The notes beneath the pieces were generated by a model, which did no database searches, was not told the DNA's origin, and saw only the letters and a program-made list of their open reading frames with translations. A DNA stretch of 21,981 nt, taken from contig CAYFQR010000027.1 of NCBI GenBank assembly GCA_964345365.1, positions 1 to 21,981 of the forward strand. The letters run 5' to 3'. Shown here piece after piece: positions 1-7,382 of this stretch. Source of the stretch: RUG754 sp964345365. Lineage in GTDB: Bacteria; Bacillota; Clostridia; Peptostreptococcales; Anaerovoracaceae. Position numbers and translations under genes: made by a program. Positions within the stretch are counted from its first letter, which is position 1, and each line of letters starts with the position of its first letter.

Positions 1-993
1 CTCTCTCCCCTCATGATGAGAAAAACGCATATCTCCGATTATATAGGCTTCATGAGGCAGCACATTCACCCCCTGAGACCCTTCCGCCATGGTGAAAGCA
101 AGGGTGGTTTTTAGCATCGCTCCTGCTGACGGCGAAATGCTCGGCAAAACAAAGGTCAGCAGCTTGCCGAATAATCCGAGGTGACCCGTAATAATGCCTA
201 ACTTGCCCATATAAGAGGAAAGTCTCCTCAACATCTCCTTCATTACAGGGTTTATCTCTCTTCTGAACGGGTCTTTTTTTTCGATTTCAGCCATGAATTT
301 ACCAAGCCTGACAAGCGCACTGTTCTTTGGAGGTGTTGAGGCATGTCCACCGTCTGATAACGCTGTGAATTTCAGTTCGCAACACCCTTTTTCGCCCATG
401 CCGACCATCGCAAACATTCCCTTTGCTCCTGTAACGGGCTCTCTCAATATCATACCGCCTTCATCAAATACGGCATCGAACATTATGCCTCTTTCTTTTA
501 GTGTCAGTGAAATCAGGTTCGCACCTTCACCTGTAGTTTCCTCATTACGTGATGACTCAAAAAATATGTCTCTCGAAGGTGTGAAGCCTTCAAGGGCAAG
601 TTCATCCGCCGCTTTTAGAACAGCGAACAGACCGCCCTTATTATCAAGGGTTCCTCTGCCCCATATTCTCTCTTCATCAATATGAGCCGAAAAAGGTTCA
701 TGAAGCCATTCACCCGGCGCAGCGACCACGTCCATGTGTCCCATAAAAAGTACGGGGTCTTTAGAGGAATCCTTCCCTTTCCATCTAAGAAGCATGCTTC
801 CGCTGAAGTTCTCATACTCCGCCACCGAAAAAAGATTAGGAAAAAGCTCTTTAAGCGTTTCATGGAAGTCGATGAATTTAGGGATATCCTCGTCTGCCTC
901 GTGCCACGAAGAAACCGTCTCCTTCTGTATCATTAAGGCAAACTCCGACAAATATTTTTCTTTTCTTTCATTCATGTTATTCATATTCGTCAT
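1..993 (-). CDS. M20-family zinc metallopeptidase, N-terminal part (C-terminus off window)
   Basis: This is a cytoplasmic metallopeptidase of the M20 family, closest in appearance to the PM20D1/CPS1-like carboxypeptidase or deacylase group; the substrate cannot be told from sequence. The reading frame stays open to the left edge, so 331 codons are present and roughly the last quarter to third is missing. Visible motifs are FMGHMDVVAAPGEW (metal ligand H86 with D88), WGRGTLDNKG (bridging D117), NEETTGEGA (catalytic and metal Glu at 151/152), a D177-E178 pair, and the lid-domain SDGGHASTPP. I chose the ATG at 993, which opens MTNMNNMNERKEKY; an internal ATG at 975 is equally possible, and neither has a good Shine-Dalgarno sequence. 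It is a single gene separated from the redox operon by 377 bases. The family call is firm; exact specificity is unknown. Confidence 0.85.
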   Translation of the reverse strand, partial: MTNMNNMNERKEKYLSEFALMIQKETVSSWHEADEDIPKFIDFHETLKELFPNLFSVAEYENFSGSMLLRWKGKDSSKDPVLFMGHMDVVAAPGEWLHEPFSAHIDEERIWGRGTLDNKGGLFAVLKAADELALEGFTPSRDIFFESSRNEETTGEGANLISLTLKERGIMFDAVFDEGGMILREPVTGAKGMFAMVGMGEKGCCELKFTALSDGGHASTPPKNSALVRLGKFMAEIEKKDPFRREINPVMKEMLRRLSSYMGKLGIITGHLGLFGKLLTFVLPSISPSAGAMLKTTLAFTMAEGSQGVNVLPHEAYIIGDMRFSHHEGRE

Positions 994-1291
994 TCGTTAT
1001 ATTGAATATCTTATGTCATAAATTTTTTCTTATACGCCGCCGCCTAATTTAATTTATTATATATTCAATTAAGCCGGATTAATTATTGTTATCTGCTGAA
1101 TACAGCTGATTTTATTTTACTATCTGTCGAATATAAATGCAATCAATTTTATAAAGCCGTATTCTTATATTTTCGTATGTAAAATGTAAAAGTAAATTCG
1201 CCAAACGACTATGAGATCCGGAAGTCAGTCTTACACAAAAAATATGTAGGGTTAACTTCGCCGCGGCATGAGCTGATATTTTCATATATAA
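994..1291. other. AT-rich intergenic region, no gene seen
   Basis: Together with the terminator to its right, this stretch separates the M20 peptidase from the redox operon. It is very AT-rich. An imperfect hairpin (1091-1110, one mismatch) is followed by a T-rich run on the plus strand, but no plus-strand gene ends there. On the minus strand there are several TATAAT-like hexamers (for example near 1065) but none paired at good spacing with a convincing -35. The promoter of the M20 gene must lie here, but I cannot place it. Confidence 0.5.
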
Positions 1292-1344
1292 AAACAGCCG
1301 TATTTGTAAACCCCATAATCATATGAGATACATAACGGCTGTTT
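1286..1344 (-). terminator. Rho-independent terminator of the redox operon
   Basis: Starting 27 bases after the stop codon of the FAD/NuoG-like fusion gene, a perfect 10-bp inverted repeat (AAACAGCCGT at 1292-1301 with ACGGCTGTTT at 1335-1344) encloses a loop of about 33 bases. On the minus strand the 3' arm runs straight into TTTTTATATA. Stem plus U-run downstream of the last gene fits an intrinsic terminator, although the loop is longer than usual. Confidence 0.75.
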
Positions 1345-1370
1345 CTCTGTTTTATCTTACTATTGTCCGA

Positions 1371-4300
1371 TTATTTGGTTGCAGGTGCGATTTCAGGTAT
1401 CCTTGAAACGATTGACTGCATGAGTGAGTCTGTCACAGCAAGCGGTTCTACAAGTTTGCCGTCTCCCACTGCGACAAGTTTAGCATCTACCGGTTTGAGT
1501 ACTCCGTGGAATACCTCTCCGAGCATTGAATACTTGTATATCGTGAGAGTGTCGCACATCTCTTCCGAGATGTCATCGGTGTCTTCCCACGGCTTTTCAA
1601 CTTCAAAGATTCGGGCGATTTCAGCGGCTACTTCCCAGTTTGACAGCTCGATTCCTTCATCGATAGCAGCTTCTACAGGCTGGAGTCTTCTCTCGGTATT
1701 TGTGAATGTGCCGCTTGTGGAAGCGAAACCTGTTCCCGGGATAAATACGTCCGCCTTTTCTCCAAGCTCCGTGAGATGAGTATCGCATACAGCCATGAAA
1801 TCAAGTGCTTCGGTGTCTATCGGTGCGTTTTCACCGAATACCACAAGGGCTTTAACTCCTTCGAGTGCTTCTTTTCCTGCCGTGATTCCCATATCGATGA
1901 GACCCTGTGAATTGTTCTTTGCTTTTATCTGAAGGATTCCGTCTCTCGGTGTTCCGATGTGTCCGGAAAGAAGTGCGATGTCGGCAATAAGTGTTGCGGC
2001 ATCTGCCGTGATGATATTCTGCTCGAATACTATCATCGCTTTCTTGCTGTTAATGTATTCATCGGCTACAGCCTTGATTTCGTCGGAAACCTTGACTCCT
2101 TCAAGACTCTTCGTAAACTCGTCATATCCTTCAAGGTCTTTTCCCTTTCCTGCATCAACTACAGCCTTTGCAAGCTCTTTGAGGGAACTCAGGTTGTTTT
2201 CTTTGACCGGAAGGTCAGTTACTCTTACTCCCCTCTCGGAAGCCTGCTTGATCTTGATGTCGATAACTTTCGCCGCCTTAGGTTCAAATCCGACTTTTAA
2301 TATCAGATTGGTCGAAAGAAGCTCATCTATGGTATTAGGCGTAGCATCGAAGCCGAGCACTTTTTTGAGACCGGACTCACGGTTGTTGAGCGAGAGAACC
2401 TTGGCACCCATAGCTTCAGCCATAACTTTCATCGCGTATGCTTCTTCATTGGTATATCTGTCGGATATCGCAACGGCAGCGGCACCCTTGCCGTATTTCT
2501 GAACGGCAATCTGACATTTTTTTGCTACGAGCATGAGAGCTTCATGATAATCCGACTCTCTGAACATGCCCTCTTCTTTTATGAAACAGTCCTCAACCTT
2601 GCCTTCAAGTACTGATGCGTCGAAGCCCCATTTACCCTTAGCGCAGCAAAGTCCTTTGTTAACCGGCCCGTCTTTAAGAGGGTTTACCTTGATGAGCATA
2701 TCTCCGTAAGTCTGAAGGTCGAACATGCAGCCGACCGAGCACATCGAGCATGTGGTTTCAGTGTGCTCCGCGGCAACAGGCGTTTCTTTTATCATTGTGG
2801 TCTTCTCCTGGAATGCTCCGGTCGGGCATACCGATACACACTGTCCGCAGGAAATACATCCGGATTCAGTAAGAGTTTTTAGCATATTAGGTCTAACGAC
2901 CGTGTCAAAGCCTCTGTCTACAAGTCCGAGTGCGCCTACCCCCATCACTTCATCACATACTCTGACACAAAGTCCGCAAAGAATGCATTTGTTCGGGTCG
3001 TGAATGATGAACGGATGGTCGTCTTCCTCAGGTTCAATCCGGGTTTTTTCGCCCGCGAATCTTTCAGGCTTCACATCATACATGTTTGCAAAGTCGATGA
3101 GTTTACACTCGAAATAGTCGTGACAACCGCATTCAAGACATCGACTTGCTTCTTCCATGGCCTGTTCAGGCGAAAAAGCACAAGGTATAACTTCTGAAAA
3201 GTTGTCTTTTCTCTCTTCCGCACTAAGCTGAGGAAGCTCCTGTCTGAAAAGTCTCTCCCTGTCTTCAAACGATTCTTCCGTGAGGTCGTCTCTTGTAACT
3301 ATATAATCAGCTCTGTATTTAACGTTTTCTCCGTAGAGATAAGCGTCGATTATGTTAGAAACTTTTTTTGCATCAGCGATTGCTTCTATTGCAATCGAAA
3401 TCTTATCGTTTCCGCAGTCACCACCTGCGAATACTCCCGGGATTGATGTGCTGAAGGTTTCTTTATCGTATGCGATTGCACCCTTTCTCGTTTTTTCAAG
3501 GTCGAAAAGGCTTGCATCTACCGCCTGACCGATTGCGAGTATCATGGAATCGAGTGCGATTGTCTCTGTCTTACCCTCAATAGGTACCGGTTTACGGCGT
3601 CCCGATTCGTCAGGTTCGCCGAGTTCCATAACCTGAAGAACGACTTCTTTGATATGGCCGTTCTCATCTTTAATGATTTCGAGCGGATTGGTGAGGTTCT
3701 TGAAGATTACTCCCTCTTCCTCCGCCTCTTCGATTTCAATAAGGTCGGCAGGCATCTCGTCTTTTGTACGGCGGTATATGTTATATACTTCCTTGGCTCC
3801 CAATCTTACGGCGGTACGACAAGCGTCCATAGCGGTGTTTCCTCCGCCGACGATTGCAACTCTGTCGCCTAATTTAATCTCTTCGTTTTTAACTACTTTT
3901 CTGAGGAAATCAATTCCGCCTATAACTCCGTCGGCATCTTCTCCTTTGCAGCCTACGCCTGTTGAAACCCATGCGCCTATGCCGAGAAGAACGGCATCAT
4001 AATCCTCTCTTATCGTTTCAAAAGGAATGTCCTTGCCTACTTTGGTATCGGTGATTATTTCAACATCCATAGCTTCGATTGTGGCTATTTCTTCGTCTAA
4101 AACGGCCTTAGGAAGTCTGTATTCAGGGATACCGTATCTCAGCATTCCTCCGCACTTAGGCATGGACTCGAACAAAGTAACATCGTGCCCCATACGACGA
4201 AGGAAGTATGCTGCCGAAAGCCCCATAGGGCCGCCACCGATTATTGCAACGGATTTACCCGTGTCTTCTTCACAGAGCGGAATGAAGTTTTCACCTTCAA

Positions 4301-4832
4301 GGTCGTTATCGGCCGCAATTCTCTTGAGCTGCATTATGCTGATCGGTTCATCGACTAATCCTCTTCTGCACTCTTTTTCGCATGGATGAGGGCAAACTCT
4401 GCCTATTGAGGCAGGAAGCGGAATCTTTTCCTTAATGAGTTCAAGTGCTTTATCGAACTCTCCGTTAGCGATAAGTCCTACATAACCTTGACAATCCGTA
4501 TTCCCCGGACAAGCGGTAACACATGGAGGACGACAATCGCCGATATGATTGGAGAGCAGAAGCTCCAAATTGGTTTTTCTTGATTCAATTACTCTTTCGG
4601 TTTGAGTGTTTACAACCATGCCCGGAGCAATTTCGGTAGCGCATGATTTAACGAGCTTAGGATTTCCCTCCACCTCGCACATGCAGATACCGCAGGAACC
4701 GTAAATCTCGGTTCTCTCATCATAGCAAAGAGTAGGAATAAAAATGTCGTTTTCTCTCGCAACCTCTAAAATTGTCTGTCCCGGAAAACCGGTTACTTCT
4801 TTGCCGTTTATGTTTAGTAAGTATTTTTTCAT
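1371..4832 (-). CDS. Fusion: [2Fe-2S] + GltD/NfnB-like FAD-NAD(P) + 2[4Fe-4S] + truncated molybdopterin-oxidoreductase (NuoG/FdhA-like) domain
   Basis: This is the 1153-residue large subunit of the redox complex. Domains in order: plant-type [2Fe-2S] (C36, C47, C50, C64); a GltD-type N-terminal Fe-S domain (C100, C104, C108, C114, then RVCPHPCEKECRR with C147, C151, C155); an FAD/NAD(P) oxidoreductase (GGGPMG at 199-204, VAIVGGGNTAMDA near 325-337, GVFAGGDC near 466-473); a Cys-rich linker (C565, C568, C570, C576); a 2[4Fe-4S] ferredoxin (C616/619/622/626 and C659/662/665/669); then a molybdopterin-oxidoreductase 4Fe-4S domain (C695, C698, C702, C729) and a shortened catalytic-like domain ending near the GTFTNTERR motif. 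The expected active-site Cys or Sec is absent (NNRESGLKKVLG occupies that region) and the C-terminal dinucleotide-binding domain is missing. No H-cluster motifs are present. The ATG is preceded by GAGAGGAGG. The inferred role is NAD(P)H and ferredoxin electron transfer, possibly bifurcation; it is not a working formate dehydrogenase. Confidence 0.88.
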   Translation of the reverse strand: MKKYLLNINGKEVTGFPGQTILEVARENDIFIPTLCYDERTEIYGSCGICMCEVEGNPKLVKSCATEIAPGMVVNTQTERVIESRKTNLELLLSNHIGDCRPPCVTACPGNTDCQGYVGLIANGEFDKALELIKEKIPLPASIGRVCPHPCEKECRRGLVDEPISIMQLKRIAADNDLEGENFIPLCEEDTGKSVAIIGGGPMGLSAAYFLRRMGHDVTLFESMPKCGGMLRYGIPEYRLPKAVLDEEIATIEAMDVEIITDTKVGKDIPFETIREDYDAVLLGIGAWVSTGVGCKGEDADGVIGGIDFLRKVVKNEEIKLGDRVAIVGGGNTAMDACRTAVRLGAKEVYNIYRRTKDEMPADLIEIEEAEEEGVIFKNLTNPLEIIKDENGHIKEVVLQVMELGEPDESGRRKPVPIEGKTETIALDSMILAIGQAVDASLFDLEKTRKGAIAYDKETFSTSIPGVFAGGDCGNDKISIAIEAIADAKKVSNIIDAYLYGENVKYRADYIVTRDDLTEESFEDRERLFRQELPQLSAEERKDNFSEVIPCAFSPEQAMEEASRCLECGCHDYFECKLIDFANMYDVKPERFAGEKTRIEPEEDDHPFIIHDPNKCILCGLCVRVCDEVMGVGALGLVDRGFDTVVRPNMLKTLTESGCISCGQCVSVCPTGAFQEKTTMIKETPVAAEHTETTCSMCSVGCMFDLQTYGDMLIKVNPLKDGPVNKGLCCAKGKWGFDASVLEGKVEDCFIKEEGMFRESDYHEALMLVAKKCQIAVQKYGKGAAAVAISDRYTNEEAYAMKVMAEAMGAKVLSLNNRESGLKKVLGFDATPNTIDELLSTNLILKVGFEPKAAKVIDIKIKQASERGVRVTDLPVKENNLSSLKELAKAVVDAGKGKDLEGYDEFTKSLEGVKVSDEIKAVADEYINSKKAMIVFEQNIITADAATLIADIALLSGHIGTPRDGILQIKAKNNSQGLIDMGITAGKEALEGVKALVVFGENAPIDTEALDFMAVCDTHLTELGEKADVFIPGTGFASTSGTFTNTERRLQPVEAAIDEGIELSNWEVAAEIARIFEVEKPWEDTDDISEEMCDTLTIYKYSMLGEVFHGVLKPVDAKLVAVGDGKLVEPLAVTDSLMQSIVSRIPEIAPATK

Positions 4833-4851
4833 TTTATTGCCTCCTCTCCCT

Positions 4852-6600
4852 TTATTCCTTATCTATCGCACCGAACTTGCAATTATCTAAGCACTTTGAA
4901 CACTTGATACACTTGGTCTTATCGATTACGTGTTTCTCTTTTACCTTGCCTTCGATTGCGCCTACCGGACAATTTTTTGCACAGAGCGTACAGCCTATGC
5001 ACTTGTCGTTTATGCTGAACTCGATGAGTGCCTTGCAGGAATGCGCGGTGCATTTTTTGTTATAGATATGGTCTTCGTATTCGTTTCTGAAGTGACGAAT
5101 GGTGGAAAGTACAGGATTAGGAGCAGTCTGACCGAGTCCGCAGAGAGAACCCTGCATAACCTTCGTTGCGAGTTCTTCTAAGAGCTCAATGTCTCCGTCC
5201 TTGCCTTTTCCCTCGGTAATCCTTGTGAGAATCTCAAGGAGTCTCTTCGTGCCGATACGGCAGTAGTTGCATTTGCCGCAGCTTTCATCGCGGGTGAAGT
5301 TGAGGAAATATCTTGCCATATCGACCATGCAGGTATCTTCGTCCATTACGATCATACCGCCGGAACCTACGATAGCACCTGTCTTGGTGATGTCTTCGTA
5401 TGTAACGAGAGTATCTTCGAGTTTAGCAGGTATACATCCGCCTGACGGGCCGCCCATCTGAACAGCCTTGAACTGCTTGTCATCTTTAATTCCGCCGCCG
5501 ATTCCGTAGATGATGTCCTTGATAGTCATCCCCATTGGAACTTCTACAAGTCCGCCCTTTTTAATCTTGCCGGCGAGTGCGAACACCTTTGTTCCCGGTG
5601 ACTTCTCCGTACCGAACTTATAGAAAGATTCGCCGCCGTTAAAGATTATCCAAGGAACGTTTGCGAGAGTTTCCACGTTGTTTATATCCGTAGGTTTTTG
5701 CCAGAAGCCCTTTGATGCAGGGAAAGGCGGTTTAAGACGCGGCATCCCTCTTTCACCTTCAAGTGAAGCAATCAGTGCAGTCTCCTCTCCGCATACGAAC
5801 GCACCTGCGCCTGCTTTGATGTATATGTCAAAGTCGAAGCCTGAACCCAATAGGTTCTTTCCTAAATAACCTCTTTCTCTCGCTTGCTCCATCGCTATTT
5901 CAAGTCTCTTGATTGCAAGCGGATATTCAGCACGGCAATAAATAACGCCATAGTTTGCTCCCATCGCATATCCTGCGATTGCCATACCTTCAAGTACTGA
6001 ATGCGGGTCACCCTCTAAAACGGACCTGTCCATGAATGCACCCGGGTCACCTTCATCGGCGTTACATACCATGTATTTTTCTTTGCCGGGAGCGCTTTTC
6101 GCTGCATTCCACTTAAACCATGTCGGGAAACCCGCACCGCCTCTTCCTCTGAGACCGGATTTTTTCATTTCTTCTATAACGAGCTCCGGCGTCATGGAAG
6201 TAAGTACCTTTTCGAGTGATTTATATCCGTCTTTTTCGATATATTCATCAATATTCTCAGGATTGATTACACCGCAGTTTCTGAGTACTATTCTTTCCTG
6301 CTTGCCTACAAATCCCTTGTCGTCTTCAGATATTGCGAACTCCGATACGACATTGCCGCCGGATATATGTTCTTTCACAATTCTCTCGACCTTATCAGGC
6401 TGAACCTTGACATATCTCGTCATTTCGCCGTTATCATCGTACACGTCTACTATAGGTTCAAGGTAGCATGAACCTACGCAGCCCGTTATGGTAAGTTGAT
6501 GATTTAGATTATTGGCCTTTAACTGTTTTTCGAATTCTTTTGCAGTTTTGTTAGCTCCGGTAGCTATTCCGCAGGAGCCTGATCCGATTACTATTTTCAT
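4852..6600 (-). CDS. NuoF/HydB-like NADH-binding flavoprotein subunit
   Basis: This FMN- and NADH-binding subunit of a soluble Complex-I-like or HydABC-like enzyme oxidises or reduces NAD(H) and passes electrons to Fe-S clusters. Its 582 residues comprise an N-terminal thioredoxin-like domain (C10, C41, C45; only three Cys are seen), the NuoF core with FMN motif RGRGGAGFPT (151-160), NADH motif CNADEGDPGAF (179-189) and GEETALIASLEG (271-282), an SLBB segment, a [4Fe-4S] site ESCGKCNYCRIG (C441, C444, C447) plus C487, and a C-terminal 2[4Fe-4S] ferredoxin (C534/537/540/544 and C564/567/570/574). The fused N- and C-terminal domains match the HydB type rather than respiratory NuoF. A strong GGAGGAG overlaps the stop of the upstream nuoE-like gene, and the downstream fusion gene starts 19 bases after this stop, so the three are co-transcribed. 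Confidence 0.93.
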   Translation of the reverse strand: MKIVIGSGSCGIATGANKTAKEFEKQLKANNLNHQLTITGCVGSCYLEPIVDVYDDNGEMTRYVKVQPDKVERIVKEHISGGNVVSEFAISEDDKGFVGKQERIVLRNCGVINPENIDEYIEKDGYKSLEKVLTSMTPELVIEEMKKSGLRGRGGAGFPTWFKWNAAKSAPGKEKYMVCNADEGDPGAFMDRSVLEGDPHSVLEGMAIAGYAMGANYGVIYCRAEYPLAIKRLEIAMEQARERGYLGKNLLGSGFDFDIYIKAGAGAFVCGEETALIASLEGERGMPRLKPPFPASKGFWQKPTDINNVETLANVPWIIFNGGESFYKFGTEKSPGTKVFALAGKIKKGGLVEVPMGMTIKDIIYGIGGGIKDDKQFKAVQMGGPSGGCIPAKLEDTLVTYEDITKTGAIVGSGGMIVMDEDTCMVDMARYFLNFTRDESCGKCNYCRIGTKRLLEILTRITEGKGKDGDIELLEELATKVMQGSLCGLGQTAPNPVLSTIRHFRNEYEDHIYNKKCTAHSCKALIEFSINDKCIGCTLCAKNCPVGAIEGKVKEKHVIDKTKCIKCSKCLDNCKFGAIDKE

Positions 6601-6610
6601 TTCGCTCCTC

Positions 6611-7099
6611 CTATCTCTCTTTAATTTCGGCTAAGATTTTTCGCACGGAATCTTTGGTGAGATTACCATATGTTTCATCGCCGTCACTCGACCTTACCAT
6701 CATTACGGGTGCAAGCGAACAGCAACCCAAACATGCGACATTGTTTATGGTGAAAACTCCGTCTTCCGTGGTCTCACCGTCAACTATACCCAATTCCTCG
6801 CAAACGGTTTCATATATGTTTTCGGAACCGTTAACATGACAGGCCGTACCTTGACACATCATGAGAAGATACTTGCCAATCGGCTCAAGCCTGAACTGAG
6901 CATAGAATGTAGCAACGCCGTAAATCTTGGCAGGCTTAATGCCTGTAGCATCAGCGATATGGTTAATACAGTCCGTAGACAAAAAACCGTAAATATCCTG
7001 AGCTCTCTGGAGGATAGTAATCAAGCTGCCTTTTGTGCTTGCATACTTATCCAATACCGGTTGAAGCTCCTTAAAAGCTTCTTTTCTTTTTTCAGTCAT
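6611..7099 (-). CDS. NuoE/HydC-like [2Fe-2S] subunit
   Basis: This small thioredoxin-fold [2Fe-2S] subunit partners the NuoF-like flavoprotein; in HydABC-type enzymes the matching subunit is HydC. From the chosen start it has 162 residues, normal for the family. The cluster ligands are visible as MCQGTACHVNG (C82, C87; C-x4-C) and VACLGCCSLAPV (C123, C127; C-x3-C), and the N-terminal helical region with the IYGVATFYAQF signature is intact. I chose the ATG at 7099 (MTEKRKEAF) because GAGGT sits about 7 bases upstream; a longer frame from 7141 would run through the promoter region. It is the first gene of the three-gene operon, 10 bases before the NuoF-like ATG. Confidence 0.92.
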   Translation of the reverse strand: MTEKRKEAFKELQPVLDKYASTKGSLITILQRAQDIYGFLSTDCINHIADATGIKPAKIYGVATFYAQFRLEPIGKYLLMMCQGTACHVNGSENIYETVCEELGIVDGETTEDGVFTINNVACLGCCSLAPVMMVRSSDGDETYGNLTKDSVRKILAEIKER

Positions 7100-7145
7100 T
7101 TTTTTACCTCGCAATAGTGCAAAATTATCTATATATAACAATCTG

Positions 7146-7175
7146 TATATACTAACACATTGTACATTTTAACAA
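7146..7175 (-). promoter_or_regulatory. Predicted sigma-A promoter of the redox operon
   Basis: On the minus strand a -35 hexamer TTGTTA (7170-7175) and a -10 hexamer TATATA (7146-7151) are separated by 18 bases, about 47 bases upstream of the nuoE-like start codon. The match is moderate; the region is AT-rich, so chance matches are possible. Confidence 0.45.
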
Positions 7176-7203
7176 AGTGAGGGCAAAAAATCAATGCTTT
7201 TCC

Positions 7204-7221
7204 TTGTCTATTAAATAACAA
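7204..7221 (-). promoter_or_regulatory. Candidate Rex (redox repressor) operator
   Basis: The minus-strand 18-mer TTGTTATTTAATAGACAA matches the clostridial Rex consensus TTGTTAA-N4-TTAACAA at 11 of its 14 fixed positions, including both outer half-sites TTGT and ACAA at the correct spacing. It lies about 29 bases upstream of the predicted -35 of an NADH-linked redox operon, the class of gene Rex controls through the NADH/NAD+ ratio. No rex gene is in the window. Confidence 0.45.
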
Positions 7222-7262
7222 TGGACTTCTGTGCGGTTTTTAACCGTGTGCTTTTATAACAA

Positions 7263-7293
7263 ACAAAAAATGACGAATTATATATCCGTCACT
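7263..7293 (-). terminator. Terminator downstream of the U32 (trhP-like) gene
   Basis: A stem with arms at 7285-7293 and 7269-7277 (core TGACG/CGTCA, nine pairs including two G-U) closes a 7-base AT loop and is followed on the minus strand by TTTTTTG. It lies about 90 bases past the U32 stop codon and upstream of the redox operon promoter, as expected for an intrinsic terminator separating the two units. Confidence 0.65.
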
Positions 7294-7382
7294 TTAATAA
7301 TTATTTAACAATTACTCGCTCGGCTGTTTCCGTTCGGCTATTTATAACCCTATACTGTCATCTGATATATTTGAACTGAAGA

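Noticed and set aside
1091..1120. Hairpin followed by a T-rich run on the plus strand as a terminator
   Set aside because: No plus-strand gene ends there, and the stem has a mismatch; likely chance in AT-rich sequence.
1957..2502. 181-codon plus-strand open frame opposite the fusion gene
   Set aside because: Antisense shadow of a conserved coding region, Ser/Ala-rich without recognisable motifs.
1371..4832. Formate dehydrogenase alpha subunit or [FeFe] hydrogenase HydA
   Set aside because: The Cys/Sec active-site motif and the C-terminal molybdopterin dinucleotide domain are missing, and no H-cluster motifs (such as TSCCP) are present.
7100..7141. Longer N-terminus for the NuoE-like protein (MLYIDNFALLRGKK)
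   Set aside because: The family starts near MTEK, and GAGGT is correctly placed before the ATG at 7099; the longer frame would cover the leader.
7231..7245. Small hairpin GCGGTT/AACCGT upstream of the redox operon
   Set aside because: Six pairs with a 3-base loop and no U-run; too small to call a terminator or riboswitch.
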